Assembly (NCBI GenBank): GCA_958496175.1
Contig: OY292279.1
Location: 16,740,001-16,804,000, forward strand
DNA from: Sisyra terminalis
Taxonomy: Eukaryota; Arthropoda; Insecta; Neuroptera; Sisyridae
Direction: 5' to 3'
Length of the DNA stretch: 64,000 nucleotides
Shown here: positions 23,680-36,540 of the stretch, piece after piece
How positions within the stretch are numbered: position 1 is the stretch's first letter
Layout of the letters: each line of letters opens with the position of its first letter
Notes under the pieces: model-generated
Database searches by the model: none
Seen by the model: the letters and a program-made list of their open reading frames with translations, nothing else
What the model was told of the DNA's origin: nothing
Translations under genes and position numbers: made by a program

Positions 23680-23906
23680 GAATTAGGAATAAGTTCTGGA
23701 CTAAGTATTCAGAAGTCATTTCAACTATACCAATTTTTTTTTTTGATAAATGTGACTATAAATATCAGCTTTGTTTATTTAAATTAAATAAGATCAAAAG
23801 TTCTAGCTTTGATATAAAACTTCTTATTAAAAATCCAGACGTTTCTAATAAATTTTATCAATTTGAAGGCAATTATAGTCCACTAAATAACATACGTAAC
23901 GTATGA
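23680..23906 (+). pseudogene. Possible LINE fragment (linker before reverse transcriptase)
   Basis: The open frame contains SSFDIKLLIKNPDVSNKFYQ, resembling the RFDxxKLKDPEVxxxF stretch that follows the endonuclease in common insect LINEs of the type at 55.6 kb. The match is short and from memory of the family pattern. Its surroundings are A+T-rich. Confidence 0.35.
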
Positions 23907-24193
23907 CATTGTTGTGTGATAAGAAAGCTTACTTAATTTCTTGCACATCTTAAGAACTAATTACCAATTTTATTTTACACTTACCAAAGATATTTAGAGA
24001 GAATGCTTGTTTATGTAACTATAACCCCAATTTTTTCAAATGAAAAAGAAATCTAATTTTCTCGCCTTTCCAGTAATTCTGGTTAGATAACTTTCCATTA
24101 CATTTGAATTGGTAAAAAAAGTTCAAAACTTTTCAAATACCAAGAGCTCATACCAGGTTCTATAGTTTGACAAGTAATTTTTAACTGCATTCA

Positions 24194-24916
24194 GGGGTTA
24201 TATACAGTTAGAAGGCCAAAAAAAGCGAATTTTCCAAAATTTGTTCCGCAAAAGCTTTTGAATTTATTGATCTAAAAATTTGTACACATATTATGGTACC
24301 TTTTAACTGTATTTTAAGACTTAGTTTTAGTAAAAATATTTATTTGGAAAGGAGCTACAGCTGATCCCCGAGAGCTCCTCTCAAAAAAGACGTTTTGCGG
24401 TGACCACTATATCTCTGAACTGGATCTTCTGAATTTAAAAAACCAAACAGATTTCGTTAGAGTAATGTTAAATCTAGTAATTAATCGAAGGAATAAGCAA
24501 AATACATTTTTTTGGCAAAATGACGGTTTTTCAAAAAAAAATCGACTTTTGACCAAAATTTTAGCCTTCTATTATTTATAAAAAAAATATATATTTATCG
24601 GTGGGAAAAAATCTTCGATTAATTACTAAAAAATATATTTAAAAAGCTCGCGTTAAAATTTGGGGCTAATTGGTTTAGCCGTTTTGGAGTAATGTTGGTC
24701 ACCGACTTTGAAAACACCATTTTGAAAAAAAACGCGTTTAAAGTTTGAAAAGCACTTTACATAGGAAAAAACACCTTTTCAAATTTGCGTGTAACTTCGA
24801 AAATATTCACCGGAACGATATGAAATTTTCTGTATGTGTTCTTAAATATGTGTACATTAAGAAAATAAAATTAAAAAAAAATAGTTTTTTTGAAAATTCT
24901 AACTGTATATAACTCC
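24194..24916. mobile_element. DNA element with TIRs GGRGTTATATACAGTTAGAA and TTCA target duplication
   Basis: The left end (24194-24213) and right end (24897-24916) are inverted copies. TTCA flanks both sides (24190-24193 and 24917-24920), consistent with a 4-bp target duplication. The interior has no open frame and contains many runs of A and T, so it is non-autonomous. Superfamilies with 4-bp duplications include Sola and Chapaev; I cannot assign it. Confidence 0.6.
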
Positions 24917-25691
24917 TTCATAAGAAGCTCGGATATATTGATATTGTTAATATTAAATATCAAACTGGATTTTCTTTAAATCCAGAAAATGTTTCAAATT
25001 TTGCATTTTTTTTTAATAATCACTAAAATTAAACAACCAGTGTTAAATACGGTACCGATAGAAGCTAAATTTGTTGCCATGAAAAGCACAAGTAATAACA
25101 AGCAGTTAATTATAAATGGTTTGTGGGCAACAAAGGCCTTTTCAATTAGATAAACAATTCACCCGTTAAATACGAATTAAAACACTTTATTGTAATAGCG
25201 AACTGAACGAGAAATCGAGAAAGTAAACGAATTGGCAACGAAGAGGAATGAGGTGGGGTGGAAAAGAAACGGAACTGGACGCGAAAGGAAAAAAGGGGAT
25301 AGATAAAGAAGGAAGGAATTTTGGCATCGCTTACCCCAGCTAATCAATGTACTCATTAGAGACGTGTTTGTCTGTCCAATTAATAACAACTAGAGATATT
25401 CGTTTTGTGTCGAGAACTTTGGAGAATTCACACTTTGCCGTGTTCACTGACCAATGAAATGATACTGTCGGCTCTTTTGCACTTCTATGATTTCGGCTTT
25501 TTCTGTTTTTACACGTTTCTGATTAACGCATGAATTGTTTCAGTTTATTACTGAAGTTATACTTCTTAGGATGTGCTATAAAAGATGAAGCTTCTTGCTA
25601 CAAGACTACCAACCAAATATAAATATTGGCTGCAAACATTTACATACATTTAGTAACTAGGTCTATGTACAAATTATTTGTAGGTTTAGGG

Positions 25692-26018
25692 CAGCGGTTA
25701 GGAAGCCAGGAAATATTGCCCCAAATGGAGTATTTTTTTTTTTTTTTTTGCGTAATAGGGAAATTTTTCTTATATTTCTATTGCTAATTCATAAACGTAT
25801 TAGTATGTTTATACTATATATGTTTATATTAAATCAAACATGAAGCAACATCATTTTCCCAAAACCTAAACTACAAATATGTGAATGTAAATAAATTCAA
25901 TAAATAATGTTTCTTTAAAATTTACATTGATTGTTTTCTTTTCAGAATGGAGGGAGAGTAATATCGTCTTAAGCAAATTTTTTTTGAGGTAATAGTTAAA
26001 AAAGTTCCCCGACCGCTG
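25692..26018. mobile_element. hAT-like MITE
   Basis: The ends are CAGCGGTTAGGAA (25692) and TTCCCCGACCGCTG (to 26018), imperfect inverted repeats with CAGNG termini typical of hAT. The flanking octamers GTTTAGGG and TACTAGGG share TAGGG, a possible worn 8-bp duplication. There is no coding capacity. Confidence 0.6.
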
Positions 26019-26194
26019 TACTAGGGATATAACGCTGAAGGGTTTAACAGAACTTAACTAGGTGAAGTAGGGACCCAAAAAGCTCAATTTTCCTTGAGGT
26101 TGCAGTGTTGAGGCTTAACGAACCTCATCTTGGAAAACCCAATTTATTAATTTAGAAATAACCCATCTGTATTTAAATAGTACTTACGTATTGT

Positions 26195-26480
26195 TCGAAA
26201 GTTTCAATCTTTTGCTGGTCGGATTTTTTAATGATCAAGTTTCAGAGATCTATATGACATTAGGGAAAACTGGCGCGTTTGCTAACATTACTTTAGTATT
26301 ATTCCGGACCGATGTACTTTCCCATATTTTTGTTAGTCTTGGTTATTGCAATAGGATGCTTAATTTTTTCACTTCATTTTCCACTGTTAGGAGTTTCATA
26401 CTTCCTAGGTGTATGCTCTTTAGGATTACTTCGCAACTGCTTATTACTCTGTTTTTTGATGAGTTAATGATTGGTTTATC
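26195..26480 (-). pseudogene. LINE ORF2 fragment (RTE-like type)
   Basis: The minus strand reads ILKSIHLGSMKLLTVENEVK...PRLTKIWESTSVRNNTKVML...NAPVFPNVI, matching the FIYLGSxIxxxGxxxxEIxxRI...LTKIWKxxxIsxxTKxRLxxxxVFPvxxYGxETW block of these LINEs. Two stops interrupt it. The catalytic core upstream is not seen. Confidence 0.55.
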
Positions 26481-26984
26481 ATTAAAAATCTAAATTAGTT
26501 CTAACAATACTTGTACAACTCACTAAAATGTAGTGAATCTTACCATTTGGGGAAAAAATAAATAAATTAAAGAGTAGTGTTTTTAAGGAACTGTAAGATT
26601 TAAAACACTGATATTTTAAACTGTAAACTTTAACCAGCAGAAATTAAAAAAAAGCAATGGTTATGGTTATTAATTCTTAAAAAGTACAATAGGAAAAAGA
26701 AACGACCAATGATTAAGTTATGGTTAATGGTTTATCATAAATTTTGACTTATTTTGGAGATTTAATGAATCAATTACTTCAGAAAATCTTGAAAAATATG
26801 TTTTGAGACCATATTTAAAAAAAATAATTTAATTTCATATAGACGATTTTCTACTGTAAGACCGTGATACCTATACCTATTTTGATAAGTATTAAAATCA
26901 TTTTTTGTAGAAAACCTAATTTTTTGTTCGTTTGAATATAAATAATATATTCGTAAAGCATAATTATGATCACGTGCATGTCAC

Positions 26985-27205
26985 CAGCCTGCCCAAATCT
27001 TACTTTGGAAAATGAAGTGCACCATAATTTTGTTCAAATTTTGTACAATTTTGTACAAGAAAAAAAATTTTGTACAACTTAAAAAAATCTCTTAATTATT
27101 TATTTAAAAAGTTATAAACAATTATGCCGCCAGCATGCCCCCTATCTAAATCATTTTCTTTTGAAAAACTGATCCTTGAATTTTGTACAATTTTGTACAA
27201 CAAAA
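26985..27205. repeat. Diverged two-copy tandem repeat
   Basis: ATTTTGTACAATTTTGTACAA ends both units (near 27,040-27,062 and 27,180-27,200). Each is preceded by an ACCAGCCTGCCC / GCCAGCATGCCC block, so the unit is about 140 bp. Noncoding. Confidence 0.55.
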
Positions 27206-27979
27206 ATTTTTTTGTTTGCTACTTAACATTTCGTGTAAATTGAGTCGTTTAATTTGATAGTGGAGTAAGTCATTGGTTTAAAACACTCATTATATTTTAA
27301 ATCTACCGTTTTATTTTTGAACTATAATAATAATAAATAAAAGTAATAATAATAAATAGGAAATTCGGTAATATTATTGAAACATGAAATATTTTACAAA
27401 ACTATTACAAAACTATATTCATACATATTTTTCCAAAAACTGTAGGTGCTAATTTAATGTTTTATGAATGATTTAATCATATTAAAAGAAATCTATATTC
27501 ATAACATTTTGATTTGTAAAGTTGACATAAAAGCGTATACAGTCCCAAAAGTTAGTTCAAAATTGTCTAATTTTTTTGGTGTTTCTTATTTTGTTTAAAA
27601 ATTTTGGTGAAATTTCCGATTTTCTCTTAAACTATAAACAGTTTTTTAAGTATCGACCTATTTATTATATACCTTAATGTATGCTAAAAGACTTAACTAT
27701 TCACGGATTCTTATTTTCATGTACTTTTGTCTCCAACTGTACCGTGTTGTAATCTTGGTCGTGTAAAACTGATACCTTTTCTATTTATTTTAAACACTGG
27801 TATCAAGCATAGTTATATTTATGTGCATTTAATTCGCTTTAGAATTCAATTAAATGGCAATACTTTAGAGAACTAAATACAATATTCATAAAAGTTGAAA
27901 CAAAATTCTGCAATATCCAATCTTTAAGAATTTCAGGATCTGTAGGTATCTTTATGTCAAAGTAATGTCCGATGCAAAG

Positions 27980-28265
27980 ATCTGAAGATTAACCATCCCT
28001 GAAAGTAACTGCAGAAATACTTGGCAGTCATAGTGGTAACGAGCCTAAATGGTCACTGAGGACAGAGAAAGCACATGCATAAGATGGGACTGCATATATG
28101 GTGACCCAAAATGCAGATTGTGCCAGTTAGAGGATAAAACCACTTCACATGTTTTGTGGGAATGCGGTACTCTGAATAAATGGAGATATGAGGAACCGGG
28201 GACATTAAGCTCTGGAACTAAAATAGTAGAACACCTGGTGTATAGGTTACTGAGGTAGAGGTCTA
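27980..28265 (+). pseudogene. LINE fragment: RNase H end and CCHC-type knuckle
   Basis: The frame reads AEILGSHSGNEPK, like the GHSGxxGNE motif of LINE RNase H. The next frame has CRLCQLEDKTTSHVLWEC, the C-x2-C-x8-H-x4-C knuckle found at the C-terminus of many LINE proteins. It is short, frameshifted, and has no polymerase region. Confidence 0.5.
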
Positions 28266-28299
28266 GATTGCTTCATTACATCCTTAAGAATCATTTGGA

Positions 28300-29570
28300 C
28301 GCCTGAAAAGAGAATACTCATACGTTTTGAATTATTTAACCAACAATTAACTCTTTTTCTTGATTTGTACTGCGAATAGTGGCATTAAAAAAAATCGCGA
28401 CATTTTAAGTTTGGTAAATAGAATTTTTCAATCAAAAATATATTGTTCGTGTTTCTTAAAACCAGTATTTCATAAAAAAGTGTTTTCTGTATAATTGTAT
28501 GATTTAAAGTTGAAATAAAACAGTTTTTCAAATTAAAAATTATTCATGCGTTTTATTTGTACTTTATTTTGCCACAAAAGCATTTCAACAAAAAGAAAGT
28601 TAAAAAAATCGAATTTGTGTGCCAAGTGGAAGTATTTAATCAAAGTTAATGAGTCGATTTTTTCTGTGCAAAACTGACAATACATTAAAAAGCTAGAGCA
28701 TTGTATTGTCACATTATGCGAATAAGTCTGTCGATTATTTCATCGCATGAATTTTACAATGTATACAATTCCATTCTCTTTCTGCGTCCATTGTTTCATT
28801 AATTTGATCAACAACAAAAAAAGGGGTGAAAAACTCTTTAGAAATCAGAACGAATGAACCACCTAATATAAAATCTCATTCATTAATTTTCTGACCAAAC
28901 AAAACGCTCGTGGAAAAGTTATATCGTGCACGAAGACGCTTTTAGTCCCAGTCGAGCTTTTTGCGCTCGTGAAAATTGTCTACCTATAAAGTTTTTATTG
29001 AAACAAAACGCTACAGGAACCGTCGCTTTTGTATACCGAAGGTAGCTTGGTGTGTGTACACAATGAGAATTGTCTGTACAAATTGCACAATGAAATTGGA
29101 GCAGATATTGAGATAGAGATAGATTCTTTGTAACGGTACAAGATGACGTTTCCGTGCACTTCTACGCCACTAAAAAAAACCCGGAGCTTTCAGAGCTTTT
29201 TATATTGAGTTAACCACAATAGAGCTATATAATTTTTGTGTTTAATGAAAAGCAGTTGCATTTTCTGTTAACAACTTCTTTTATAATCAGAAAAAGAAAA
29301 AAACTATCACCGAAACGTAGTGGCACATGTACCATGTGTTCTTTGCCTACGTTCTTTATTAACTTACGAAAAAAAACAATGCGTATATTCACGGAAGTTG
29401 TGCTTTTTAAAAAGGTACTTCTATTAAGAAAAATAACTTCTTAGTAATAGGTGCACCAGAAAAGAATATCGAGATATCAATCTACATTATTGTAAAAAAA
29501 GGAACCGATTATTTTTTATCCTAGTGCTTTGAATATTTTATCAATCTATTACAATCTACATTTTTTTTTA
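28300..29570. other. Unassigned A+T-rich DNA
   Basis: No gene recognised. The 68-codon frame at 29.24 kb has no recognisable content. Confidence 0.5.
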
Positions 29571-29574
29571 TAAA

Positions 29575-30660
29575 TTTATATAAATCGGCCATCAGGATCT
29601 AGGTCCTATAATCTGATTTGATGACCGGAGCTGACGTGATGGAGATCACTCCCAGTGGAGGAATCTCCCTATGCCTCTACTTGATCACTAGACACTTTTC
29701 TTTTTAGCCTTCTTTCATTTTTGTGCTCCAAAAGTGGCGGAATCAGGGGTTTGAGTGTTGACTCAACTTTCCAAAATGATTGGTGGTACGTAGGGTAATA
29801 GAGTCGGTGACTGATGAGATGTGGAAGTCTCTTCGGAGAGTCTCATTTGTGACATACCATGGAGCATCTGCCAACTGTCTTAGGATCTTTGATTGGGTGA
29901 CCTCGATTAATTTAATGCTTGACTTGCTGGCAGAGCCCCACAGCTCAATACCGTACGACCAGATTGGAACTATTCCTGCTTTGTATACAAGTAGTTTATC
30001 CTCAAGGGCAACTTTAGAGCTCCTACCTAACAGCCAGTATAACTGTTTGAACCTCTTGTTGATGTATTTTCGTTTTTGGATGATGTGAAGTTTCCAGGTC
30101 AGCCTCCTGTCCAGATGCACACCAAGGTATTTGACGGTGTCGGACGATGGGATCTCAGTTGAGTCCAGATTGACCGGGGGGCCCGTTCCTTTTCTGAGAG
30201 TGAAGATCACTTGGACTGATTTGGACTTATTGATAGTGATTTTCCATTTTTCAGCCCAAGTGCCCAGTAGGTTTAGATGGTGCTGGAGGTACTGAGAGGC
30301 AATTTCGGCGTCCTTGTGAGTAGCCATAATCACCGTATCGTCCGCGAATGTCCCCGTCAAGGTGTTATCTGTGGTAGGCAGATCCGAGGTGAATAATAAG
30401 TATAGTAGGGGCCCTAAAACACTACCTTGAGGTACTCCCGTTTTAATCGGAAAGGAGTCAGAGCACTCATGGCCTACTCTTGTATTAAAGAATCGATCCT
30501 GAAGATACAATCTGAATAGTTTCCAGAGGTGAGGCATACACTTCTTTATTTTGAAAAGCAGGCCGTCGTGCCAAACCCTGTCGAACGCCTGGCTAATGTC
30601 TATAAATACTAAGTGGCAGTATTTTTTTTGTTCAAAGGCTAATCTACAATTAAACACAAA
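29575..30660 (-). pseudogene. Jockey-type LINE reverse transcriptase, 5'-truncated
   Basis: The open stretch 29743-30660 encodes about 304 residues: the fingers/palm (FIDISQAFDRVWHDGL), GVPQGSVLGPLLYLLF, the catalytic FADDTVIM (about 30335-30358), KYLGVHLDRRLTW, and the C-terminal IWSYGIELWGSASKSSIK and LADAPWYVTNETL. Every motif expected after the first third of the polymerase is intact. The endonuclease and N-terminus are missing: an in-frame stop lies just upstream, and the first codon is GTG, so there is no real start. At the C-terminus a one-base shift near 29,746 moves the last 27 or so codons (LIPPLLEHKNERRLKRK) to another frame. A 3' UTR follows towards 29,575. It is a dead-on-arrival copy, probably recent. 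Confidence 0.9.
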
Positions 30661-30720
30661 ATTTTGTTACAACTATTGATTTTAAATCATTGTTATATTC
30701 AACCTCAATAGTATCACTGT

Positions 30721-31404
30721 TTTTTTTTACCAAGTGTACAAATTTTTAATGTCGTATAAGTATTTTTTTATTTAAAATTATCGCCTTCTATACAAAATTC
30801 TAGTATAATATGTAATATGTGCTCAAAATAAAATAAAATAAATCTGTACCCTTAGTGAGGAGTGATCCTTCACCAGGGACAGTTGCATTTGGAAGTTGTT
30901 GAAAGAACCCAACCATTGTTGGGACTCTCTATTAATCATTTAGTAGATCTCGCGGCCATTGGCGTTTTAATCGCCATGGAGGATTATTTGGATGGGATGT
31001 AGAAGAAAAGATTTGAGCGTTGGGGTTTGGATGGTTGTGCAGCTTGTTGTGAATTTTTTGGAACCGGTCTTGGATTAGGTTATTGATAAAGGGAATTTTG
31101 ATATCATTATGTATTACTTTATTTTTAACGTAGTAGGGAGCATTTAAAATACGGCGGAGAAGTTTTGATTGGATTCGTTGGATGTTGGAGTACTTGGCAG
31201 AACTCCACAGCTCTACCCCGTATGTCCAAATGGGTTGAATTAAGGATTTACATATTGTTAATTTGTTTTTAGTGTCAAGAGTAGAAGTAGGTCTTAATAA
31301 CTTGCGTAACAGTCCGTACCGTCTATTTAATTCCTGTCTTTTTCTTTTGATATGTGTCGTCCCCGTGTGGTGATTGTCTAGATAGAAAAGTAAAAATCAA
31401 TGGA
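30721..31404 (-). pseudogene. Second Jockey-type LINE, C-terminal part with 3' UTR and poly(A)
   Basis: The minus strand is open for about 155 codons to TAA at 30932-30934, with no methionine codon. It reads HIKRKRQELNRRYGLLRKLL, PIWTYGVELWSSAKYSNIQ, LNAPYYVKN and a basic PPWRLKRQWPRDLL end. It aligns with the C-terminal third of the neighbouring Jockey copy but is a different family. The stop is followed by about 200 bp of 3' UTR ending in an A run (complement of 30721-30728). 5' truncation is at about 31,400. Both copies lie head to tail, about 60 bp apart. Confidence 0.85.
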
Positions 31405-31409
31405 TTTAC

Positions 31410-33240
31410 TAAGGAAAATATCAAAAAATTATATTTTGAACATCACTAAAATTTTCAATTCTTTTACCACTTAGTAAATGTTGTAATGGTTAAAATAAAT
31501 AGAAATTCGATGAAATAACTTTTGACGATTATAGTGGGTATGGCAATACCACCTCCTCCTTAATAAATTAATTTTTCTAGGGCTTTTCTTCTGCCGAGAG
31601 ATTTCCATTACTGAGTTGCAGCATAGAATTTTATCTGTTAACAGTTTTTGGGTATTTGGCCGATCGATTAAGATTGAGTAGGATTATTTGACGGATCTTC
31701 AACTTTCTGGTATTAAATTGGTTCCATTTCCCCCTAAACTTTATATTTGTTAAATTTTTTGTTATATTTTGTTGGTAGCAGTTGGAGAAATGAAGATTAT
31801 CGAATTTGAACTTAAAAAAACACATTTGACATTGAAGAACTCCTAATGCACTTAGATAAACATTAAAAATGTTTTTAGTAACAACTTTGCGTCGCTATCC
31901 TGTGAAACTTGGTAAACTTACTATACAGAGTTTATATTCTTTCGGGTTTTTGGTTCTACCATTTCAATAAAAAATTCGGGATAAAAAATATTTTGTAATT
32001 TTTACGGAACTGATAAATTACTCGAATCATAAAATGTCATTAGTACCAATAGGAAATATTTTATAAGCAGATAAAAGCCAATTGATTAAATATTTGTTTA
32101 AAAACCGACATTTTTTTCCGATACACCTAATAAATGATAATAAATATGGTTGCAAATACTAAATCAAATCAATTCAATTTCAAGATTAAAACTTTTTTAA
32201 GCAATAAATTTAAATAGTTAAGAAGCTTAGAAACTAAGTATTTTACCTCCAAAAAGCTACTATAATTTTATTTTATGTAATTTAGGCTGTGTTATATTTT
32301 TAAGTTCATCAAAGCCTTATTTTTAATGGTGGATAATATAGGTAATAGCCTAATAATAATGTCGGCAAATAAACTTGCCAGGAGTCTTGGAAATTAACAT
32401 GAATAAATGTTTGAAATTATTCAACCGTTAACATTGGGGAGATTTCGAAAATAAACAAAGTGGTTGTTGTTGCAGCTATATTGAGCAACAATTATAACTT
32501 AAGTTAGCACTAGTTTCGTTAGTGTAAATATTATCAATGTGATCTGTAAAAGTTAAGTGATGTAATTTCATTTTGAGAGAAATTTCAAAAATGATTTAAA
32601 TTTTAGAAATTAAATATCAAAGGTTTATAAAGAGAAGTGTTATAGTCGTTTTAAAACCAAAAATTACGAAAACGTAAATCAGAAATAATATTAATTTTTA
32701 ATACGAAGACTTGTACTCTTAAAAAACTCTACTATAATACCAAATTTTCACCACTTTTTTCAATTCCACTTTTAAAACATAATTTGATTAAAACATTTTT
32801 TTGCTCGCAAATAAACGTGAAATGTTAAACGACAAATTACACAGATATGAAACAGACTTTGATGCAGGGGGAAAAGCTGGTTTCTGTCTGGTTGATATGA
32901 AAGGATTACAAGTCGCGACGTTGTTGTAAAAAATGTAGACAATAACATTCGCGTGAATCTTCTAAATTGAGGTCTTAATTTGTACGCTTGTCGGCGTTTT
33001 TGAAGAAAAGAAAAACCGAGGATGAAGAAATGGCAATCGAATTCAATGGCAATTCATTACTTGCATAGATCGTCCTAGCGACTTAATCCTAACGATTTTG
33101 AAATACCTTACGAGTATACCATCAGAACAAATTAAAGCTTTCGTTATAACAATCGATGTTTGAAGACAAAAATTTTACTAAAAATGGATATGTGAGGTCA
33201 ACGGGATATTTTCGTCCATTGCTATGATAACAATAACGTC
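31410..33240. other. Unassigned A+T-rich DNA
   Basis: No gene recognised. The last 400 bp may include the lost N-terminal part of the mariner pseudogene but give no clear motif. Confidence 0.5.
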
Positions 33241-33253
33241 AATGATATTTGTT

Positions 33254-34300
33254 TGGACCATGTTAGTCCGAGATCCTTTTTTGGCAACATTGGAGGTCGC
33301 AGAAAAGCTTAATTCAGCTGAGCAAACCATTTCAAAACAAATTCAGAAAATAGGATTGGTGAGGAAATATTTAAGATGAGTGCCGTATGAAGAAATTAAA
33401 AGGTCCAAGTGATTCGTTTTGAACCGAATGATAACTGGAGATGAAAAGTGGATGACTTATGATAGCGTTATAAGGAAAAGAGCAAATTGTGAACTCAGAA
33501 AGCCAGACCTTTTCACCTATAAACCAAATTTGATAATAAATAAAGAAATGTGGGTTATATGATGGGACTTTCGAGGACCTATTCACTTTGAGCTTTTAAA
33601 ACCAAATCAAAAGCTCAATTTGGAGAATTATTGTAATATCAGGTAACGACTGGTTAACTTAAAGACAGCAGTCCAAAAAAAGGACGGCAATGTTTGATAG
33701 GAAAGAAATTATAGAGCATCATGAGAAAAGTGGATTATTTTTGATAGCATTATAAGGAAAACAGCGTATTGTGAACCCAGAAAACCAGGCTCTTTCACAT
33801 CTAAACCAAATTTAACTCTAAATAAATGAATTTTGTGTTTATGGTGGGACATTCAAGGACCAATACGATATAAGCTTTTCAAACCAAACAAAAAGCTCGA
33901 TTCGGAGAAATTTGGCTAACAAATGGTTAACTTAAAGACAGCAGTTAAAAAAAAGGACGGCAATGTTCAATAAGAAGGACATCATAAGGCATCATGATAT
34001 TACCAGACCACATGCTGCTTTGGGGACTCGTCAAAAAATTGCAGAGCTACGCTGAGAAATTGTATCGTTTCCACCATATTTTCCAAAAATAGTAATCTCT
34101 AACTACCACTTCTTTTTGTCTTTACTAAATTTTTTGGCGGGCAAAAAACTCAAAAATGAAGAAGACATCAGTTTAGCAATGGTTGAATTTTTCAAATCAA
34201 ATGATAAATTTTTTTTCAAAAATGGGATAAATTATTTGCCTTCACGCTGATAAGAAATCATTAATGACGATTAAATTATCGAATAAAGTTATTTTTTTGA
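33254..34300 (+). pseudogene. mariner transposase with internal tandem duplication
   Basis: The order is a helix-turn-helix stretch (LATLEVAEKLNSAEQTISKQ), TGDEKWMTYDS with the first catalytic Asp, and WDFRGPIHFELLKPNQKLN. Then a second copy of the same block starts at 33725 (EKWIIFDS...WWDIQGPIRYKLFKPN). It continues into RHHDITRPHAALGTRQKIAE with the second Asp and a C-terminus containing KKLKNEEDISLAMVEFF. The block 33444-33724 (about 281 bp) is repeated at about 80% identity, joined where HHD meets DEKW. The third catalytic Asp (SPDLAPSDYH in the family) is replaced (FPKIVISNYH). Many stops and frameshifts; inactive. Confidence 0.85.
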
Positions 34301-34315
34301 GGATTTCTCATTTTT

Positions 34316-34640
34316 AAATAATTTACACATTGTTATTTTTGCGCAACGTTTCGCAATTTATAACTGCTTTTTCAAGCGATTATAAATAATAGTAAAATGT
34401 ATAAACAATAAGTTTTTAACAAAATGTCAATTATGTAGATATAATAATTAATTACTAATAATTTAAATTTACCAAAGTACCATACCGATTTATTACTACA
34501 TCAACATAAATGACATTCTTCATCAAAAACCTTATTCTTTATACATGTTACTGTTATTTATCATCACTTGAAAAAGTAGTAATAAACTGCGAAACGTTGC
34601 GCAAAAATAACAAAATGAAAATGATTTAAAAATAAAAGAT
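34316..34640. mobile_element. Divergent pair of Penelope-type tails with hammerhead-like motifs
   Basis: The left arm (about 34316-34390, minus) and right arm (about 34540-34640, plus) both read CTTGAAAAAG, a short hairpin, GCGAAACGTTGCGCAAAAAT. The left hairpin is GCAG/TTGC. The core CTTGAAA departs from CTGANGA, so cleavage is doubtful, but the layout (core, stem II, GAAA, self-complementary ACGT) is the same as in the clearer copies. The 150 bp between the arms is noncoding. Confidence 0.55.
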
Positions 34641-34644
34641 CCTG

Positions 34645-36540
34645 AGAATACCTTGGAACTACAACAAATTGAAGGTAAACCACAGAATCAGAATCAATAA
34701 TAATTGTATAAGAAAAATTAGTATTTTTTCAATGCCAAAAATGGACAGAACTTTTCGGTAGACTAATTATTTATGTATATCAAGTTTAACTTAAAAATAT
34801 TCATAAGAACATGGTTTCTAACTTTGCAAGGATCGTTACAGCAAATGAAGTATACATCCTTAGCCATGTATGTTGCTTTCTAACTGTATATAGTTTTAGA
34901 TAATCTTTGACGTCGACTTAGCCTACTTTCAAAATAAACTGATCTCAAATGTTAAATGGAAATTTTTTTAGCTTTAACTTAGCTGCTTTGGGAGCGAAGT
35001 GAGCAAGAAAGAGGAAGATTGGTGAACTAATCAAGCATTAACTGATCCTTAATCCCACTTGTTTTTTGTAATAGTTTCAAAGTAAACACAAAAAAAAACA
35101 GTCAATAAGATAAAAACCTATATATCAAATTGCAAAAAAAAAATTTTTTTGTTATAAATTGTAAGTATTATTATAAGTATGGAACACAATTATATTTTGT
35201 CGTTAAAATGTTATAATTCCAAACACTTATTAAAGCTCACCACTGTTGATATTTGTTTTGGTAAATAATTATTCAATTGAATACATTACGATTTAATTAG
35301 GTTCTAAGTATACACGTAAGTATGGAACTTTTTACTGCCATGAGATTGAATTATTTTTCCAGAAGAAAAAAATATACGAAATAAATAATAAATTATCAAA
35401 TCTTGAACAAAAAATGCTATGCCGTTTTAATTTGCTGTGTTTTTTCCAGACATTGAATCTGCATATGGGTGCTCGTGCACATTTTAAAATGAAACCAAAG
35501 GTATGATTTCGAATACAATACGACTCGTTTAGTTTAATAAAATATTACGACATTGTTCCATATTATTTTTCTCAGGTAACATTTTCCTATAGACAAACGT
35601 TTATTCATACAACGACCTCCGTCTATACACATACCCACCCTGACCTCTTCTTCTACGTTATAGCAAATTTCCGCTATTCCCCCTTAAACTAAACTCTTAT
35701 AAACATGACGTTATGAAAATTCATGAATACAGCAGAAGAATAAACTGCAATAATATTGTCGTTGTAGCTCCCGTTATTTTTTTTTATGTTTTTTTTTTTT
35801 TATTTATTTGCATACATTTGTTCATGCAGTATTTGAAGTGGAAATGATTTTTTCAGACATTTAACCGAACAGGATGTGTTCATGGCTGGTGAAGGGGGTA
35901 ATCGGAAATTCAGCAGGACATGAGGGATAAAAAGGTCATTTATTTTAGATAAATAACATTGAAAATTCATTGTAAATTCATCCGCATAGATCTGTAGACC
36001 ATTATGTAAAATATTTCACATTGATCTTTCACGTTGTTGGTTGTTGGTTTGAAAAAAGAATTCAAATAAGATCAAACGAAATGATAATAAATTAAAGCAA
36101 ATAAATAGAATTAAAACTTTGTGTTCTTGTCTTTAAAATCGTATTTGTCTGGTTTGTTCCTTCTTTTTTTTTGTCGAGGTACAAGAAATTTGCAATTCTC
36201 TTTGAGAGGATTAGTTTCGAAATTCTTCTTGTTCAGTAGTTTGATTAAAAAAAATATCTTCAACTCTTGAATTTATTAAATTTTGGTCTAACATGTAGAC
36301 ATGTAAAAGCTTGAAAATAAAATTAGTCAGTTTAAATATAAAATTCAATATATAATTCAATTAAATTTTTTGTTCCGTTTATGATTTTATTAGAAGAGTT
36401 ATTGTTTTTGGGAGAAATACCGAAAATATGAATTAACTGTCTTTTATATGTATAAGGATAATTAAGTTAATATGTTTGTATATACTTAATAACATACCCA
36501 TAAGTATGAGAAGGTTAGGGAGAAAAATAGCTAATTTGAA
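34645..36540. other. Unassigned A+T-rich DNA
   Basis: No gene or repeat family recognised; long T runs occur near 35,778-35,802. Confidence 0.5.

Noticed and set aside
30655..30657. Start codon of the large reverse transcriptase frame
   Set aside because: The first codon is GTG directly after an in-frame stop, and the protein begins in the middle of the polymerase. It is a 5' truncation, not a start.
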